Notes under the pieces: model-generated
The model's input: only the letters and a program-made list of their open reading frames with translations
What the model was told of the DNA's origin: nothing
Database searches by the model: none
Origin: Bordetella sp. FB-8
GTDB taxonomy: Bacteria; Pseudomonadota; Gammaproteobacteria; Burkholderiales; Burkholderiaceae_B
Reading direction: 5' to 3'
Length of the DNA stretch: 64,000 bases
Assembly: GCF_000382185.1 (NCBI RefSeq)
Contig: NZ_KB907784.1
Coordinates: 186,001-250,000 of the forward strand
Part shown: positions 36,830-44,620 of the stretch, piece after piece
Layout: every line of letters starts with the position of its first letter
How positions within the stretch are numbered: position 1 is the stretch's first letter
Translations under genes and position numbers: made by a program

Positions 36830-37108
36830 CTAGTGGTAGTCCACAATTTCTACATGCGTCGGCCCGTCCAGCGTCCAGACGAAACAGACGCGCCACTGGC
36901 CGTTGATACGGATACTGTGCTGGCCTTTGCGGTCGCCATCGAGCGCTTCCAGTCGGTTTCCAGGTGGAGAGCGAAGAAATTCCAGCGTGGCCGTACTGTC
37001 CAATTGCTGTAGCTTGCGCTCGGCGACCTTTCGGATATTTGCAAACCGTGGCACTCGCCCACCCTGAAACAGGGACTGGGTATCGGCGCATGAGAAAGCA
37101 AGTATCAT
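36830..37108 (-). CDS. higB: HigB/RelE-type toxin
   Basis: A 92-residue ribosome-dependent mRNA interferase of the HigB (plasmid maintenance killer) family. It shows VAERKLQQLDSTATLEFL, the conserved GNRLEALDGDRKGQHSIRIN and the C-terminal VEIVDYH, all typical, and full family length. It follows its operator by ten bases, so it probably has a very short 5' leader; no ribosome site is visible. Together with higA it is the kind of module that stabilises islands, and it sits where the integrase C-terminus should be. Confidence 0.93.
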   Translation of the reverse strand: MILAFSCADTQSLFQGGRVPRFANIRKVAERKLQQLDSTATLEFLRSPPGNRLEALDGDRKGQHSIRINGQWRVCFVWTLDGPTHVEIVDYH

Positions 37109-37118
37109 GCAGGTACGA

Positions 37119-37137
37119 TATAACGCCAGGCGTTATA
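37119..37137. promoter_or_regulatory. higBA operator palindrome
   Basis: A perfect 19-base inverted repeat, TATAACGCC-A-GGCGTTATA, ends ten bases before the higB ATG. HigA antitoxins repress by binding such palindromes over the promoter. The TATAAC half-site could be part of the -10 box. Confidence 0.75.
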
Positions 37138-37149
37138 CGTCAATGTCAA

Positions 37150-37870
37150 GCTTATGCCTGCCGCGTCAACGCAGGCCACCGGATAGCTGCCATTGAAACT
37201 GTCGAATGCCCGTAGCAGTTCGCCCACCTTCACCGGCTCGGTGATAGCCGCAAAATTCTTGGTGACATGCCGGGGTATCGCGCCGATCAGGGCTTGAGCA
37301 GGATCGAGCTTGCATATCCCCTGCCGGATGCCATAGCGAAAGATCATGCCGATTTCCGCCCGCACCTTGTGCGCGCAGTACCGCGCCCCCCGGGCATCAA
37401 TGCGCTTGAGGACATCCAGAATTTCAGGGGCATCGATTTCAGTAATGGGGCACTTGCCCAACCACGGGAACACGTCGTTTTCATCCGCCCCATCGTGTGC
37501 GTGTGCGTACTGACCGACACAGAGGGCTGACGCTCGGCCATCCAGGCGCAGGCTACTGCCTCGAATGAGTTGATAGTGGCGAGCTTGGCGGCTCGTTTGT
37601 CATCCTTGCGCGCTTGGGCGGGATCAATCCCATCATCCAGCAGCTTTCGGGCCTCCTGATGCCTCTCCAGGGCCTTAGCCAAGCCCACATCCTGATAAGT
37701 GCCGTAGGCCAGAGTCTTTTGCTTGCCCAGATAGCGATAATTCCAGCGCCAGAGCTTGCCGCCGGCCGGCATCACCTTCAGATACAGGCCAGTGCCACCG
37801 TCGGGCAAATTGTACGGCTCAGGCCGGGGCTTGGCCTGCCGGCAGGCAGTATCGGTCAGCGGCTTAGAGT
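37150..37870 (-). pseudogene. Integrase (P4-type tyrosine recombinase), frame-shifted and truncated
   Basis: Two frames make one broken island integrase. The N-terminal part (PLTDTACRQAKPRPEPYN, then LPDGGTGLYLKVMPAGGKLW) covers the arm-binding domain. One missing A in the run at 37478-37481 shifts the frame, after which VFPWLGKCPITEIDAPEILD continues the core-binding domain. The sequence stops near 37150 at the higBA promoter, so the whole catalytic domain with the Arg-His-Tyr residues is gone. No in-frame ATG exists for the first residues either. It reads away from tRNA-Leu, its likely attachment site. Confidence 0.85.
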
Positions 37871-38011
37871 CTCGCCTGACCTTGCCAGAAGTGGAGCGTT
37901 CGGTGTCCTGGTATCTGTCGGGGCTGGCTACTGAATTTCAGCAGATACCAACCAAGATACCAACAAGAATGATGGTATGGCAATGCATTGCCTTGCACAG
38001 CATTGCACAAC

Positions 38012-38047
38012 AAAAAAGCCCTAGAACGTTGATTTCTAGGGCTTTTT
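38012..38047 (-). terminator. Terminator downstream of tRNA-Leu(GAG)
   Basis: Stem AAAAAGCCCTAGAA and its complement around a short loop, followed on the minus strand by TTTTTTG. It lies about 30 bases beyond the tRNA 3' end, and the T/A tails allow it to work in both directions. Confidence 0.85.
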
Positions 38048-38078
38048 GCTCTGTATTGCACTACCTTGCGCTGCTTTC

Positions 38079-38163
38079 TGGTGCCGTCGGCGAGACTCGA
38101 ACTCGCACAGCTTTCGCCACTACCCCCTCAAGATAGCGTGTCTACCAATTCCACCACGACGGC
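38079..38163 (-). tRNA. tRNA-Leu (GAG)
   Basis: The complement folds as a class II tRNA of 85 bases with encoded CCA. It has a GCCGTCG acceptor, an anticodon loop TTGAGGG (anticodon GAG), a variable arm TGGCGAAAGCTGT and a T-arm GAGTTCGAGTCTC. It lies downstream of secG on the same strand. The island remnant begins at its 3' end. Confidence 0.97.
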
Positions 38164-38194
38164 TTCGGTCTTGCGTTTATGTCTTGCGTTTTGA

Positions 38195-38222
38195 TTTCCG
38201 CGACCCTAAGGTCTAGCGGAAA
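38195..38222. other. Strong stem-loop between secG and tRNA-Leu
   Basis: TTTCCGC-GACC-loop-GGTC-TA-GCGGAAA forms a nearly perfect hairpin without a T run. It may be a processing site between secG mRNA and the tRNA, or a weak terminator. Confidence 0.5.
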
Positions 38223-38248
38223 GTCCAAAATTCTAGCATGAAAACGCC

Positions 38249-38716
38249 TTATTTAGCAGGCGCCGCAGGCGCGCTGGGAACCGAAGCATCCGGCTTCTTG
38301 GCCGCAGGCGCAGAGGGCACAGCCGGCGTGGCAGCGCCACCCGCGGCAGGTACTGCGGCACCCGAAGCGCCCGGCACTTCCGACCCCTGGGTCGCCGGAA
38401 CGTCGCCGCCCTTGTTGCCCGGCGCCGCCTCAAAGCCCTTCATGACGCCGGACATCATCGAGCTGTTCGAGCCCGAATGGCCGGCATGCGAGAGATAGGC
38501 CAGGCCGATGGTCGTGGCGAAGAAGACCACGGCGCACCACTTGGTGGTGCGCGACAGGAAGTTGGCCGCGCCCGATGCGCCGAACAGGCTGCCGGCCGAG
38601 CCGCTGCCGAAGGACGAACCCATATCGGCGCCCTTGCCTTGTTGCAGCAGGACCAGAACGATGATTGACAGTGCCGTCAGGAATTGGACGGCCAGCAAAA
38701 GCGTGTTGAAGGACAT
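38249..38716 (-). CDS. secG: Protein-export membrane protein SecG
   Basis: SecG is the third subunit of the SecYEG translocon. The 155 residues start MSFNTLLLAVQFLTALSIIV with a GGAGTC ribosome site. Two membrane helices flank the conserved loop QQGKGADMGSSFGSGSAGSL, followed by the ANFLSRTTKW segment. The C-terminal 60 residues are an Ala/Pro-rich, low-complexity tail longer than in E. coli, as is common in Bordetella relatives. It follows tpiA by 22 bases, a widely conserved pair. Confidence 0.97.
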   Translation of the reverse strand: MSFNTLLLAVQFLTALSIIVLVLLQQGKGADMGSSFGSGSAGSLFGASGAANFLSRTTKWCAVVFFATTIGLAYLSHAGHSGSNSSMMSGVMKGFEAAPGNKGGDVPATQGSEVPGASGAAVPAAGGAATPAVPSAPAAKKPDASVPSAPAAPAK

Positions 38717-38738
38717 GATGACTCCAGATCGGAAACTG

Positions 38739-39494
38739 TCAGGCTGCGGCGATGCGCAGGAATTCTTCGGCAATGAGGGCGGCGCCGCCGACCAGCGCGC
38801 CGTCGATGTCGGGCATGGCAAAAAGGCTGGCGGCATTGGCGGCCTTGACGCTGCCGCCATAGAGCACCAGCACCTGGGCCGTGCCCAGCGCGGCCAGCTC
38901 GGCGCGGATAGCGGCATGGACCTGCTGCGCCTGTTCGGGGGTGGCGCTGCGGCCGGTGCCGATGGCCCACACGGGCTCGTAGGCCAGGACCATGCGGGCA
39001 ACGGCCTGTGCCCCCAGGGCCAGCACGGGCGCGAGCTGGCGCCGGATGACGTCCAGCGTCTGCCCGGACTCGTGCTCGGCCAGGGTCTCGCCCACGCACA
39101 CGACCGGGGTCAGGCCCGACTGCAGCGCGGCGCGGGCCTTGTCGGCCACGGCCTGATCGGTCTCGCCATGATAAGCGCGGCGCTCGGAATGCCCAGCCAG
39201 GACCCAGCGACAGGCGAAGTCCTTGAGCATGGCGGCCGAGACCTCACCGGTGTAGGCGCCCTGCTCGTGCGCGCTGACGTCCTGGGCGCCCCAGGACACG
39301 ACGCTGCCTTGCAGGGCCTGCGCTGTCTGGGCCAGGTAGGGAAAAGGCACACAGACGCCAACCTGGGCGTGCGGCCCCGCGTCCGCCTCGGTATTTGCCG
39401 AACGCAGCGCGGAAAGCAGCACCGCGTTTTGCGCGAGGCTGCCGTGCATTTTCCAGTTGCCCAGAACCAGCCGGGCGCGAGATTGTTGGGTCAT
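38739..39494 (-). CDS. tpiA: Triosephosphate isomerase
   Basis: TpiA interconverts dihydroxyacetone phosphate and glyceraldehyde-3-phosphate. The 251 residues begin MTQQSRARLVLGNWKMHG (an upstream ATG would add 14 non-conserved residues). Catalytic residues are visible: Lys in NWKMHG, His in AGHSERR, Glu in YEPVWAIGTG, and the phosphate loop YGGSVKAANA. Length and order (tpiA-secG) are normal. Confidence 0.98.
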   Translation of the reverse strand: MTQQSRARLVLGNWKMHGSLAQNAVLLSALRSANTEADAGPHAQVGVCVPFPYLAQTAQALQGSVVSWGAQDVSAHEQGAYTGEVSAAMLKDFACRWVLAGHSERRAYHGETDQAVADKARAALQSGLTPVVCVGETLAEHESGQTLDVIRRQLAPVLALGAQAVARMVLAYEPVWAIGTGRSATPEQAQQVHAAIRAELAALGTAQVLVLYGGSVKAANAASLFAMPDIDGALVGGAALIAEEFLRIAAA

Positions 39495-39658
39495 AGCACA
39501 AACAAAGGCATTGCCGCCCGGAATCTTCCGAGCCAAACCCGCAATTGTATCCTGTCAGGGCAAAGCGTGCCCGACCCTGTTTTCAGAGATTGTTATCATG
39601 CTGCCAGGCGGTCAGTCGCCTGCGTCCCGGCGGCGCATTTCCGTACTCAGGAACCCGA

Positions 39659-40633
39659 ATGTCCAAGACCTTCAAGATCGGCACCCGCGCCAGCCTGATG
39701 GCGGTGCGCCAGACCGAGGCCATCATCCAGGCGCTGCAGGCGCAGTTTCCCCAGCACCGCTTCGAGATGGTCACTCGCCAGGCGCGCGCCGACCTTGACC
39801 TCAAGAGCCGCCTGGGCGCCCTGGGCGGCAAGGGCGGCGCCTTTGTCACCGCCATGCACGAGATGATGCTCCAAGGCGAGGCCGACATGGTCATGCATTC
39901 ACTCAAGGACCTGCCGGGCAATGAGGAATACTACGCCGACACGCGCTTTTCAATCGGCGCTTGCCTGCCGCGCAGCAATCCATGCGATGCGCTGGTGCTC
40001 AGGCGAGGGCTGGCGGCCGATGCCGTTCCCACGATGATCGGCACCTCGTCGGTACGGCGCGCCGCTTTCCTGCGCAGGCTGTACCGCGCCGCGCACGTTG
40101 TTCCCTTTCGCGGCGCGGCCGACAAGCGCGTTGCCCGCCTGGACAGCGGCACGCCCATGGAATTTAACTACGGCGGCAAGACGCCGCCGCTCGATGCCCT
40201 GGTGCTGGCACACGCGGGCCTGGATCGCATCGGCCTGGCCGGCCGCATCGCGCGGGTCTTTACGCCCGACCAGATGTGCCCGGCCGTGGGCCAGGGCGTG
40301 GTCGTGGCCGAATGCGCCACCGGCAACGAGGAAGTGCAAGCGCTGCTGGCCGCGATCAACCACCGCGACACCATGTACTGCTATCAGGCCGAACGCGCCC
40401 TCTTGCGCGCGCTCAACGGCCATTGCGATTCGCCCATCGGCGCGCACGCCTGGATCGAGGACCGCCAGCTCAAGCTGCGCGGCATTGTGGTCTCGCTCGA
40501 CGGCGCCAGCGCGGTCGAAGTGTTCGACAGCAGCGGCAACATCGACCCGGTATCGCTGGGCATGCGCGCGGGGCAGCGGCTGAACAAGCTCGGCGCGCAG
40601 GCCATCATCGAAGAAACGCGCTACGCGGAGTGA
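39659..40633 (+). CDS. HemC-like protein (hydroxymethylbilane synthase paralogue)
   Basis: A 324-residue homologue of porphobilinogen deaminase, which joins four porphobilinogens in haem synthesis. D84 (HSLKDLP) and the cofactor-anchoring Cys, C256 (LNGHCDSPIGAHA), are kept. Other parts diverge: the usual RGNVNTRL is RGAADKRV, the substrate loop GTSSLRR reads GTSSVRR, and an insert (PMEFNYGGKTPP) lies in the middle. Usual HemC is nearer 310 residues. It may be a second copy rather than the housekeeping enzyme (inference; the rest of the genome is not visible). It is divergent from tpiA with its own start. Confidence 0.8.
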   Translation: MSKTFKIGTRASLMAVRQTEAIIQALQAQFPQHRFEMVTRQARADLDLKSRLGALGGKGGAFVTAMHEMMLQGEADMVMHSLKDLPGNEEYYADTRFSIGACLPRSNPCDALVLRRGLAADAVPTMIGTSSVRRAAFLRRLYRAAHVVPFRGAADKRVARLDSGTPMEFNYGGKTPPLDALVLAHAGLDRIGLAGRIARVFTPDQMCPAVGQGVVVAECATGNEEVQALLAAINHRDTMYCYQAERALLRALNGHCDSPIGAHAWIEDRQLKLRGIVVSLDGASAVEVFDSSGNIDPVSLGMRAGQRLNKLGAQAIIEETRYAE

Positions 40634-40710
40634 TCCGCGCCGCGAGGGCATGCGCTCTTGCCGCCGTGCGGGCGTGCATGATCATGGATTATCATGCTGC
40701 CTGCCTTCAG

Positions 40711-40757
40711 GGTGTGTGGCCGAGCGGTTTAAGGCACCGGTCTTGAAAACCGTTGCC
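40711..40757 (+). pseudogene. Truncated tRNA-Ser (UGA), 5' half only
   Basis: This copy has the acceptor 5' strand, D-arm and anticodon arm (CGGTCTTGAAAACCG, anticodon TGA) of tRNA-Ser. From the variable arm on, the sequence is unrelated: the T-arm and acceptor 3' strand are missing and a palindrome (40758-40778) follows. It lies 46 bases before an intact tRNA-Ser of the same anticodon. It is likely a recombination or integration scar. Confidence 0.7.
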
Positions 40758-40783
40758 TTGCGGAAACGATTTCCGCAACCCCC

Positions 40784-40789
40784 TACAAT
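40784..40789 (+). promoter_or_regulatory. -10 box of tRNA-Ser
   Basis: TACAAT ends 14 bases before the tRNA 5' end, a good position for its promoter. The -35 region would lie in the palindrome that follows the truncated tRNA. Confidence 0.4.
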
Positions 40790-40803
40790 TCAGCACTGAC
40801 AAT

Positions 40804-40893
40804 GGAAGCGTGGCCGAGTGGTTTAAGGCACTTGTCTTGAAAACAAGCGACGGGTGAAACCGTCCGTGAGTTCGAATCTCACCGCTTCCGCCA
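40804..40893 (+). tRNA. tRNA-Ser (UGA)
   Basis: A complete class II tRNA of 90 bases with encoded CCA. It has a GGAAGCG acceptor, an anticodon arm CTTGTCTTGAAAACAAG (anticodon TGA), a long variable arm and a T-arm GAGTTCGAATCTC. The restriction-modification island follows. Confidence 0.97.
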
Positions 40894-40981
40894 GAACAAT
40901 TTTGATAAATTATTGATATTTTAGGTAAATATTGACATTTGCCAATTAAAAATCAGCAAGCCAATATCAAAACAACTATCG

Positions 40982-41015
40982 AAAGCCGTGGTGCTGAATG
41001 CACCACGGCTTTTGT
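40982..41015 (+). terminator. Terminator downstream of tRNA-Ser
   Basis: A 13-base perfect stem (AAAGCCGTGGTGC, loop TGAAT) is followed by TTTTGTCTTT. It ends the tRNA unit before the restriction-modification genes. Confidence 0.85.
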
Positions 41016-41331
41016 CTTTCTGGTTTGCCACAGACCCGTCTTTCCAGCAAACCGCAACCACCATTCCTCTGCAGGGCGGCAAAGTCATACGGCGCCGGCT
41101 CCGCACAGATGCCCCCCCCCGCAGCACACGGCAGTCAACGTCGGCGACTGATGCCCCCGCCAAGGTCGATCTCGGTCGCCGATGCCCCCGAGGGCTTGAT
41201 AGAGAGCGTCGCTGCGGAGCAGCTGGAGCTCATGTAGCCAGCCGACCACACCAAACAACGCGAAAATTGACATCAATCGCTATGATGCAAATTTTCTTGC
41301 AAATCAAGAAAATTCAAATAAAATTTGCTTC
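41016..41331. other. Non-coding border between tRNA-Ser and the restriction-modification cassette
   Basis: No convincing gene. The left part is GC-rich and patchwork-like, with a C9 run at 41112-41120; the right end is AT-rich with nested inverted repeats (41287-41328). It may be the junction of inserted DNA. Confidence 0.5.
41287..41328. promoter_or_regulatory. Nested inverted repeats just upstream of the restriction-modification operon
   Basis: An inner repeat, AATTTTCTTG-N5-CAAGAAAATT (41290-41314), sits inside an outer pair, GCAAATTTT (41287-41295) and AAAATTTGC (41320-41328), ending three bases before the first ATG. Such symmetry suggests an autoregulator operator, although no separate controller gene is seen. 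Confidence 0.5.
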
Positions 41332-41937
41332 ATGACGATTGATGCAAAATTTTCTGCCGTTGGTAGCCTGGCCTCCCTGCAAGGCGGCCACCCCTTCCGG
41401 GGCTCCATAGAGGAGTCCGCGGAAGGCGGAACCCTGGCGGTGCAGATGAAGGACGTTGACCCCGACCAGGGGGTGAACTGGTCTGGCGTCATCCGCACAT
41501 CCCTTGCCGGCCGTAAGCACCCAGACTGGCTCAAAGCGGGTGACGTCCTGTTCGTCTCCAAAGGTGCGCGGTTCTACGCGGTCTGCATTGACGAGCCGCC
41601 CAGTGCGGCCGTGTGCAGCCCGCACTTCTTCCTGCTTCAAGTATTGCCACGGGCCGAGCTGCTGCCAGCTTTTCTGGCGTGGCAGATCAACCAGCCCCCA
41701 TTCCAGCGGCAGCTTCAACAAGCCGCTGAAGGCAGCAGCCAGCTGAGCATCCGTCGCCCCGTGCTGGAATCGCTCACGCTGTGCGTGCCGTCGCTGGCAG
41801 ACCAGCAACGCATCGTTACCCTGGCCGACCTCGCCCGCCAGGAGCGACGCACCCTCCACCAACTCATTCACAACCGCGAGCAACAACTGCAGGCGCTTGC
41901 GGAAGGTCTGGCGCATGCCGCACAGACCGGGCACTGA
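41332..41937 (+). CDS. hsdS: Solo half-size type I specificity subunit (HsdS-like, one target domain)
   Basis: A 201-residue protein with one target-recognition domain (about 10-165: GTLAVQMKDVDPDQ and ADVLFVSKG-like LKAGDVLFVSKGARFY) and one C-terminal helix (DQQRIVTLADLARQERRTL). Normal HsdS has two of each in about 400 residues. A half subunit could dimerise and make the methylase recognise a symmetric split site. It is first in the operon, 21 bases before hsdM, and has no clear ribosome site. A full HsdS is present further on, so it looks like a deliberate second specificity rather than a truncation. Confidence 0.75.
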   Translation: MTIDAKFSAVGSLASLQGGHPFRGSIEESAEGGTLAVQMKDVDPDQGVNWSGVIRTSLAGRKHPDWLKAGDVLFVSKGARFYAVCIDEPPSAAVCSPHFFLLQVLPRAELLPAFLAWQINQPPFQRQLQQAAEGSSQLSIRRPVLESLTLCVPSLADQQRIVTLADLARQERRTLHQLIHNREQQLQALAEGLAHAAQTGH

Positions 41938-41958
41938 ACAACCCAGGGAACCCACACC

Positions 41959-43485
41959 ATGAACGACACCACCACCGACATCACCGCTGTCAGCCAGGAC
42001 GACATCAACGCCGCCGTCTGGGCCGCCTGCGACACCTTTCGCGGCACCGTGGACCCAAGCATCTACAAGGACTTCGTCCTGACCATGCTGTTCCTCAAGT
42101 ACGTGTCGGATGTCTGGCAAGACCACTACGACGCCTACAAGAAGCAGTACGGCGATCACCCTGAGTTGATCGAAGAAATGCTCAAGAACGAGCGTTTCCT
42201 GCTGCCCGCCAGCGCCAGCTTTTATGCCTTGCACACCCTGCGGCACAGCCCCGGCAATGGCGAGCGCATCGACAAGGCCCTGCATGCTATCGAAGAGGCC
42301 AACATCACCAAGCTGCGCGATGTGTTCCAGGACATCAGCTTCAACTCCAACAAGCTGGGCGACGAGCAGCAGAAGAACGACATCCTGCGCCACCTGCTGG
42401 AGGACTTCGCCAAGCCTGAGCTGGATTTGCGCCCCAGCCGTGTCGGACAGCTCGATGTGATCGGCAACGCCTACGAGTTCCTCATCAAGAACTTTGCATC
42501 CACCAGCGGCAAGAAGGCGGGTGAGTTCTACACCCCGCCCGAAGTCTCCGCGCTGATGGCGCGCCTGATGGTGCCGCAAGAGGGCGATGAAATCTGCGAC
42601 CCCACCTGCGGCTCCGGGTCGCTGTTGATGAAGTGCGGCCGCCTGATCCGTGAGAACACGGGTTCACGCAAGTACGCGCTCTATGGGCAAGAAGCCATCG
42701 GCGGCACCTGGGCACTGGCCAAGATGAACATGTTTCTGCACGGCGAGGACAACCACCGCATCGAATGGGGCGACACCCTCCGCAACCCCAAGCTGCTCGA
42801 CGGCGCGGCGAGCCTCAAGCACTTCGATGTCGTGGTGGCCAACCCGCCGTTCAGCCTGGAAAAGTGGGGCTTTGAGGGCGCCGACGCCGACAAGTTCAGC
42901 CGCTTTCGCCGGGGCGTGCCGCCGCGCACCAAGGGCGACTACGCCTTCATCCTGCACATGATCGAGACCATGAAGCCCGGCACCGGTCGCATGGCTGTGG
43001 TCGTGCCGCATGGCGTGCTGTTCCGTGGCGCTGCCGAAGGCCGCATTCGCCAGAGGCTGATCGAAGAGAACCTGCTCGACGTGGTGATAGGCCTGCCCGA
43101 AAAACTGTTCTACGGCACCGGCATCCCCGCCGCTGTGCTGGTGTTCCGCAAGAACAAGGCCGACGACAAGGTGCTGTTCATCGACGCCAGCCGCGACTTC
43201 GAGGCCGGCAAGAACCAGAACCTGCTGCGCGAAACCGACCTGCAGCGCATCCTGACCACCGCCGCCACACGGCAGAGCGTGGACAAGTACGCCTACCTCG
43301 CCTCGCCAGCGGAGATCGCCGAAAACGACTTCAACCTCAACATCCCACGCTATGTGGACACCTTTGAGGAAGAAGCCGAAATCGACCTGATGGCGGTGCG
43401 CAAGGAGCGTGAGCAGCTCAAAGCCGAGCTGGCCAGCCTGGAAACCCAGATGGCTGTCTACCTGAAGGAGTTGGGCTATGAATAA
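41959..43485 (+). CDS. hsdM: Type I restriction-modification N6-adenine methyltransferase
   Basis: HsdM methylates adenine in the site chosen by HsdS, using S-adenosylmethionine. The 508 residues show an N-terminal helical domain and a methylase domain with DPTCGSGSLL (from residue 214, SAM site) and NPPF (295-298, catalytic). AGGGAA precedes the ATG. The stop overlaps rhuM by eight bases. Length is normal and both motifs are intact. Confidence 0.97.
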   Translation: MNDTTTDITAVSQDDINAAVWAACDTFRGTVDPSIYKDFVLTMLFLKYVSDVWQDHYDAYKKQYGDHPELIEEMLKNERFLLPASASFYALHTLRHSPGNGERIDKALHAIEEANITKLRDVFQDISFNSNKLGDEQQKNDILRHLLEDFAKPELDLRPSRVGQLDVIGNAYEFLIKNFASTSGKKAGEFYTPPEVSALMARLMVPQEGDEICDPTCGSGSLLMKCGRLIRENTGSRKYALYGQEAIGGTWALAKMNMFLHGEDNHRIEWGDTLRNPKLLDGAASLKHFDVVVANPPFSLEKWGFEGADADKFSRFRRGVPPRTKGDYAFILHMIETMKPGTGRMAVVVPHGVLFRGAAEGRIRQRLIEENLLDVVIGLPEKLFYGTGIPAAVLVFRKNKADDKVLFIDASRDFEAGKNQNLLRETDLQRILTTAATRQSVDKYAYLASPAEIAENDFNLNIPRYVDTFEEEAEIDLMAVRKEREQLKAELASLETQMAVYLKELGYE

Positions 43486-44620
43486 ACCACGCAAAACCAG
43501 CTCGGCGCAGACGACTCCTGCCCTCAACGTGCACGGTCAGGCGGCGGGAACCGAGTTCCTGCTCTACGAAACCGAAGATGGCCGCACACGGGTGGAATGC
43601 CGCTTCGTGGACGACTCGCTGTGGCTCCCTCAGGCTTTGATGGCTGAGTTGTTCCAGACCAGCAAGCAGAACATCAGCCTTCACGTCAAAAACGTGCTGG
43701 CCGAGGGCGAATTGCAGGCAGCGGCAACCGTCAAGGATTACTTGACAGTTCAAACCGAGGGTACCCGGCAGGTGCGCCGCAAGGTGCAGCTCTACAACCT
43801 CGACATGATTCTGGCCGTGGGCTACCGGGTGAAGTCACCCCGTGGCACCCAGTTCCGCCGCTGGGCCACCGAGCGCCTGGGTGAATACCTGCTCAAAGGT
43901 TTCACGATGGACGACGAGCGCCTGAAGAACCCGCCCGTGGGGGACTCGGCGTTGCCAGACCGCTTTGGCGAATTGCTGGAGCGCATCCGCGACATTCGCG
44001 CCAGCGAGCGCCGCATGTACCTGCGGGTTCGTGAAATCTTCGCCCTGGCGGCTGACTACACCCCCACGCTGCCCGAGACCACGGCCTTCTTTCGCATTAT
44101 CCAGAACAAGCTGCACTACGCCGTGTCCGGCCAGACCGCCGCCGAAATCATCCGCCGCCGTGCCGACCACAACCAGCCCAACATGGGCCTGACCAGCACC
44201 CGCAAGGGCCAGGTGCAGAAAGCCGACGTGGGCGTGGCCAAGAACTACCTGAATGAACAGGAAATCACCGATCTGAACCGTATCGCCACCATGTGGTTGG
44301 ACTTTGCCGAGGACCAGGCCACGCGCCGCAAAGAGGTGTTTCTGAAAGACTGGGCCGAAAAGCTCGATGCCTTCCTGAGATTCAACGACCGGCAAGTGCT
44401 GGTGGGTGCTGGCAAGGTGTCGCACAAGCAGGCGGTCGCCCATGCGCAAAACGAGTACGAGCAATTTGCAGCGCAGCGGCGGGCGGCGCTGGAGGCGGAA
44501 GGTGAGGCTTATGCCATGCGCATGCTGGGTTCGGGTTCGACCGACGACAGCGCCGTGGCAGCTTTGGGCACGGTTGCCAAGCGGCTGACGAAGAAGAAGG
44601 GAGGGAGTGATGCTGCTTAA
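43478..44620 (+). CDS. rhuM: RhuM-family protein within the type I operon
   Basis: A 380-residue RhuM protein (virulence-protein RhuM family, first seen in Salmonella). The N-terminal part carries a DNA-binding-like Bro/Fic-adjacent region (LWLPQALMAELFQTSKQNIS, about 48-67), and the rest is mainly helical (QFRRWATERLGEYLLKGF). The biochemical role is unknown. RhuM genes recur inside type I systems between hsdM and hsdS, suggesting a regulatory or accessory defence function. It overlaps hsdM by eight bases and its end overlaps the hsdS start region, so it is co-translated. Confidence 0.88.
   Translation: MNKPRKTSSAQTTPALNVHGQAAGTEFLLYETEDGRTRVECRFVDDSLWLPQALMAELFQTSKQNISLHVKNVLAEGELQAAATVKDYLTVQTEGTRQVRRKVQLYNLDMILAVGYRVKSPRGTQFRRWATERLGEYLLKGFTMDDERLKNPPVGDSALPDRFGELLERIRDIRASERRMYLRVREIFALAADYTPTLPETTAFFRIIQNKLHYAVSGQTAAEIIRRRADHNQPNMGLTSTRKGQVQKADVGVAKNYLNEQEITDLNRIATMWLDFAEDQATRRKEVFLKDWAEKLDAFLRFNDRQVLVGAGKVSHKQAVAHAQNEYEQFAAQRRAALEAEGEAYAMRMLGSGSTDDSAVAALGTVAKRLTKKKGGSDAA

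Larger units (their letters stand above)
35917..38078. mobile_element. Degraded genomic island at the 3' end of tRNA-Leu(GAG)
   Basis: The segment holds an integrase remnant directly downstream of the tRNA, a higBA module and two small phage-like ORFs. I searched by eye for a second copy of the tRNA 3' end that would mark the other border and saw none, so the left border is uncertain. The repeated short motif GCATTGC/TATTGCA around 37981-38065 may be integrase arm sites. Confidence 0.5.
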
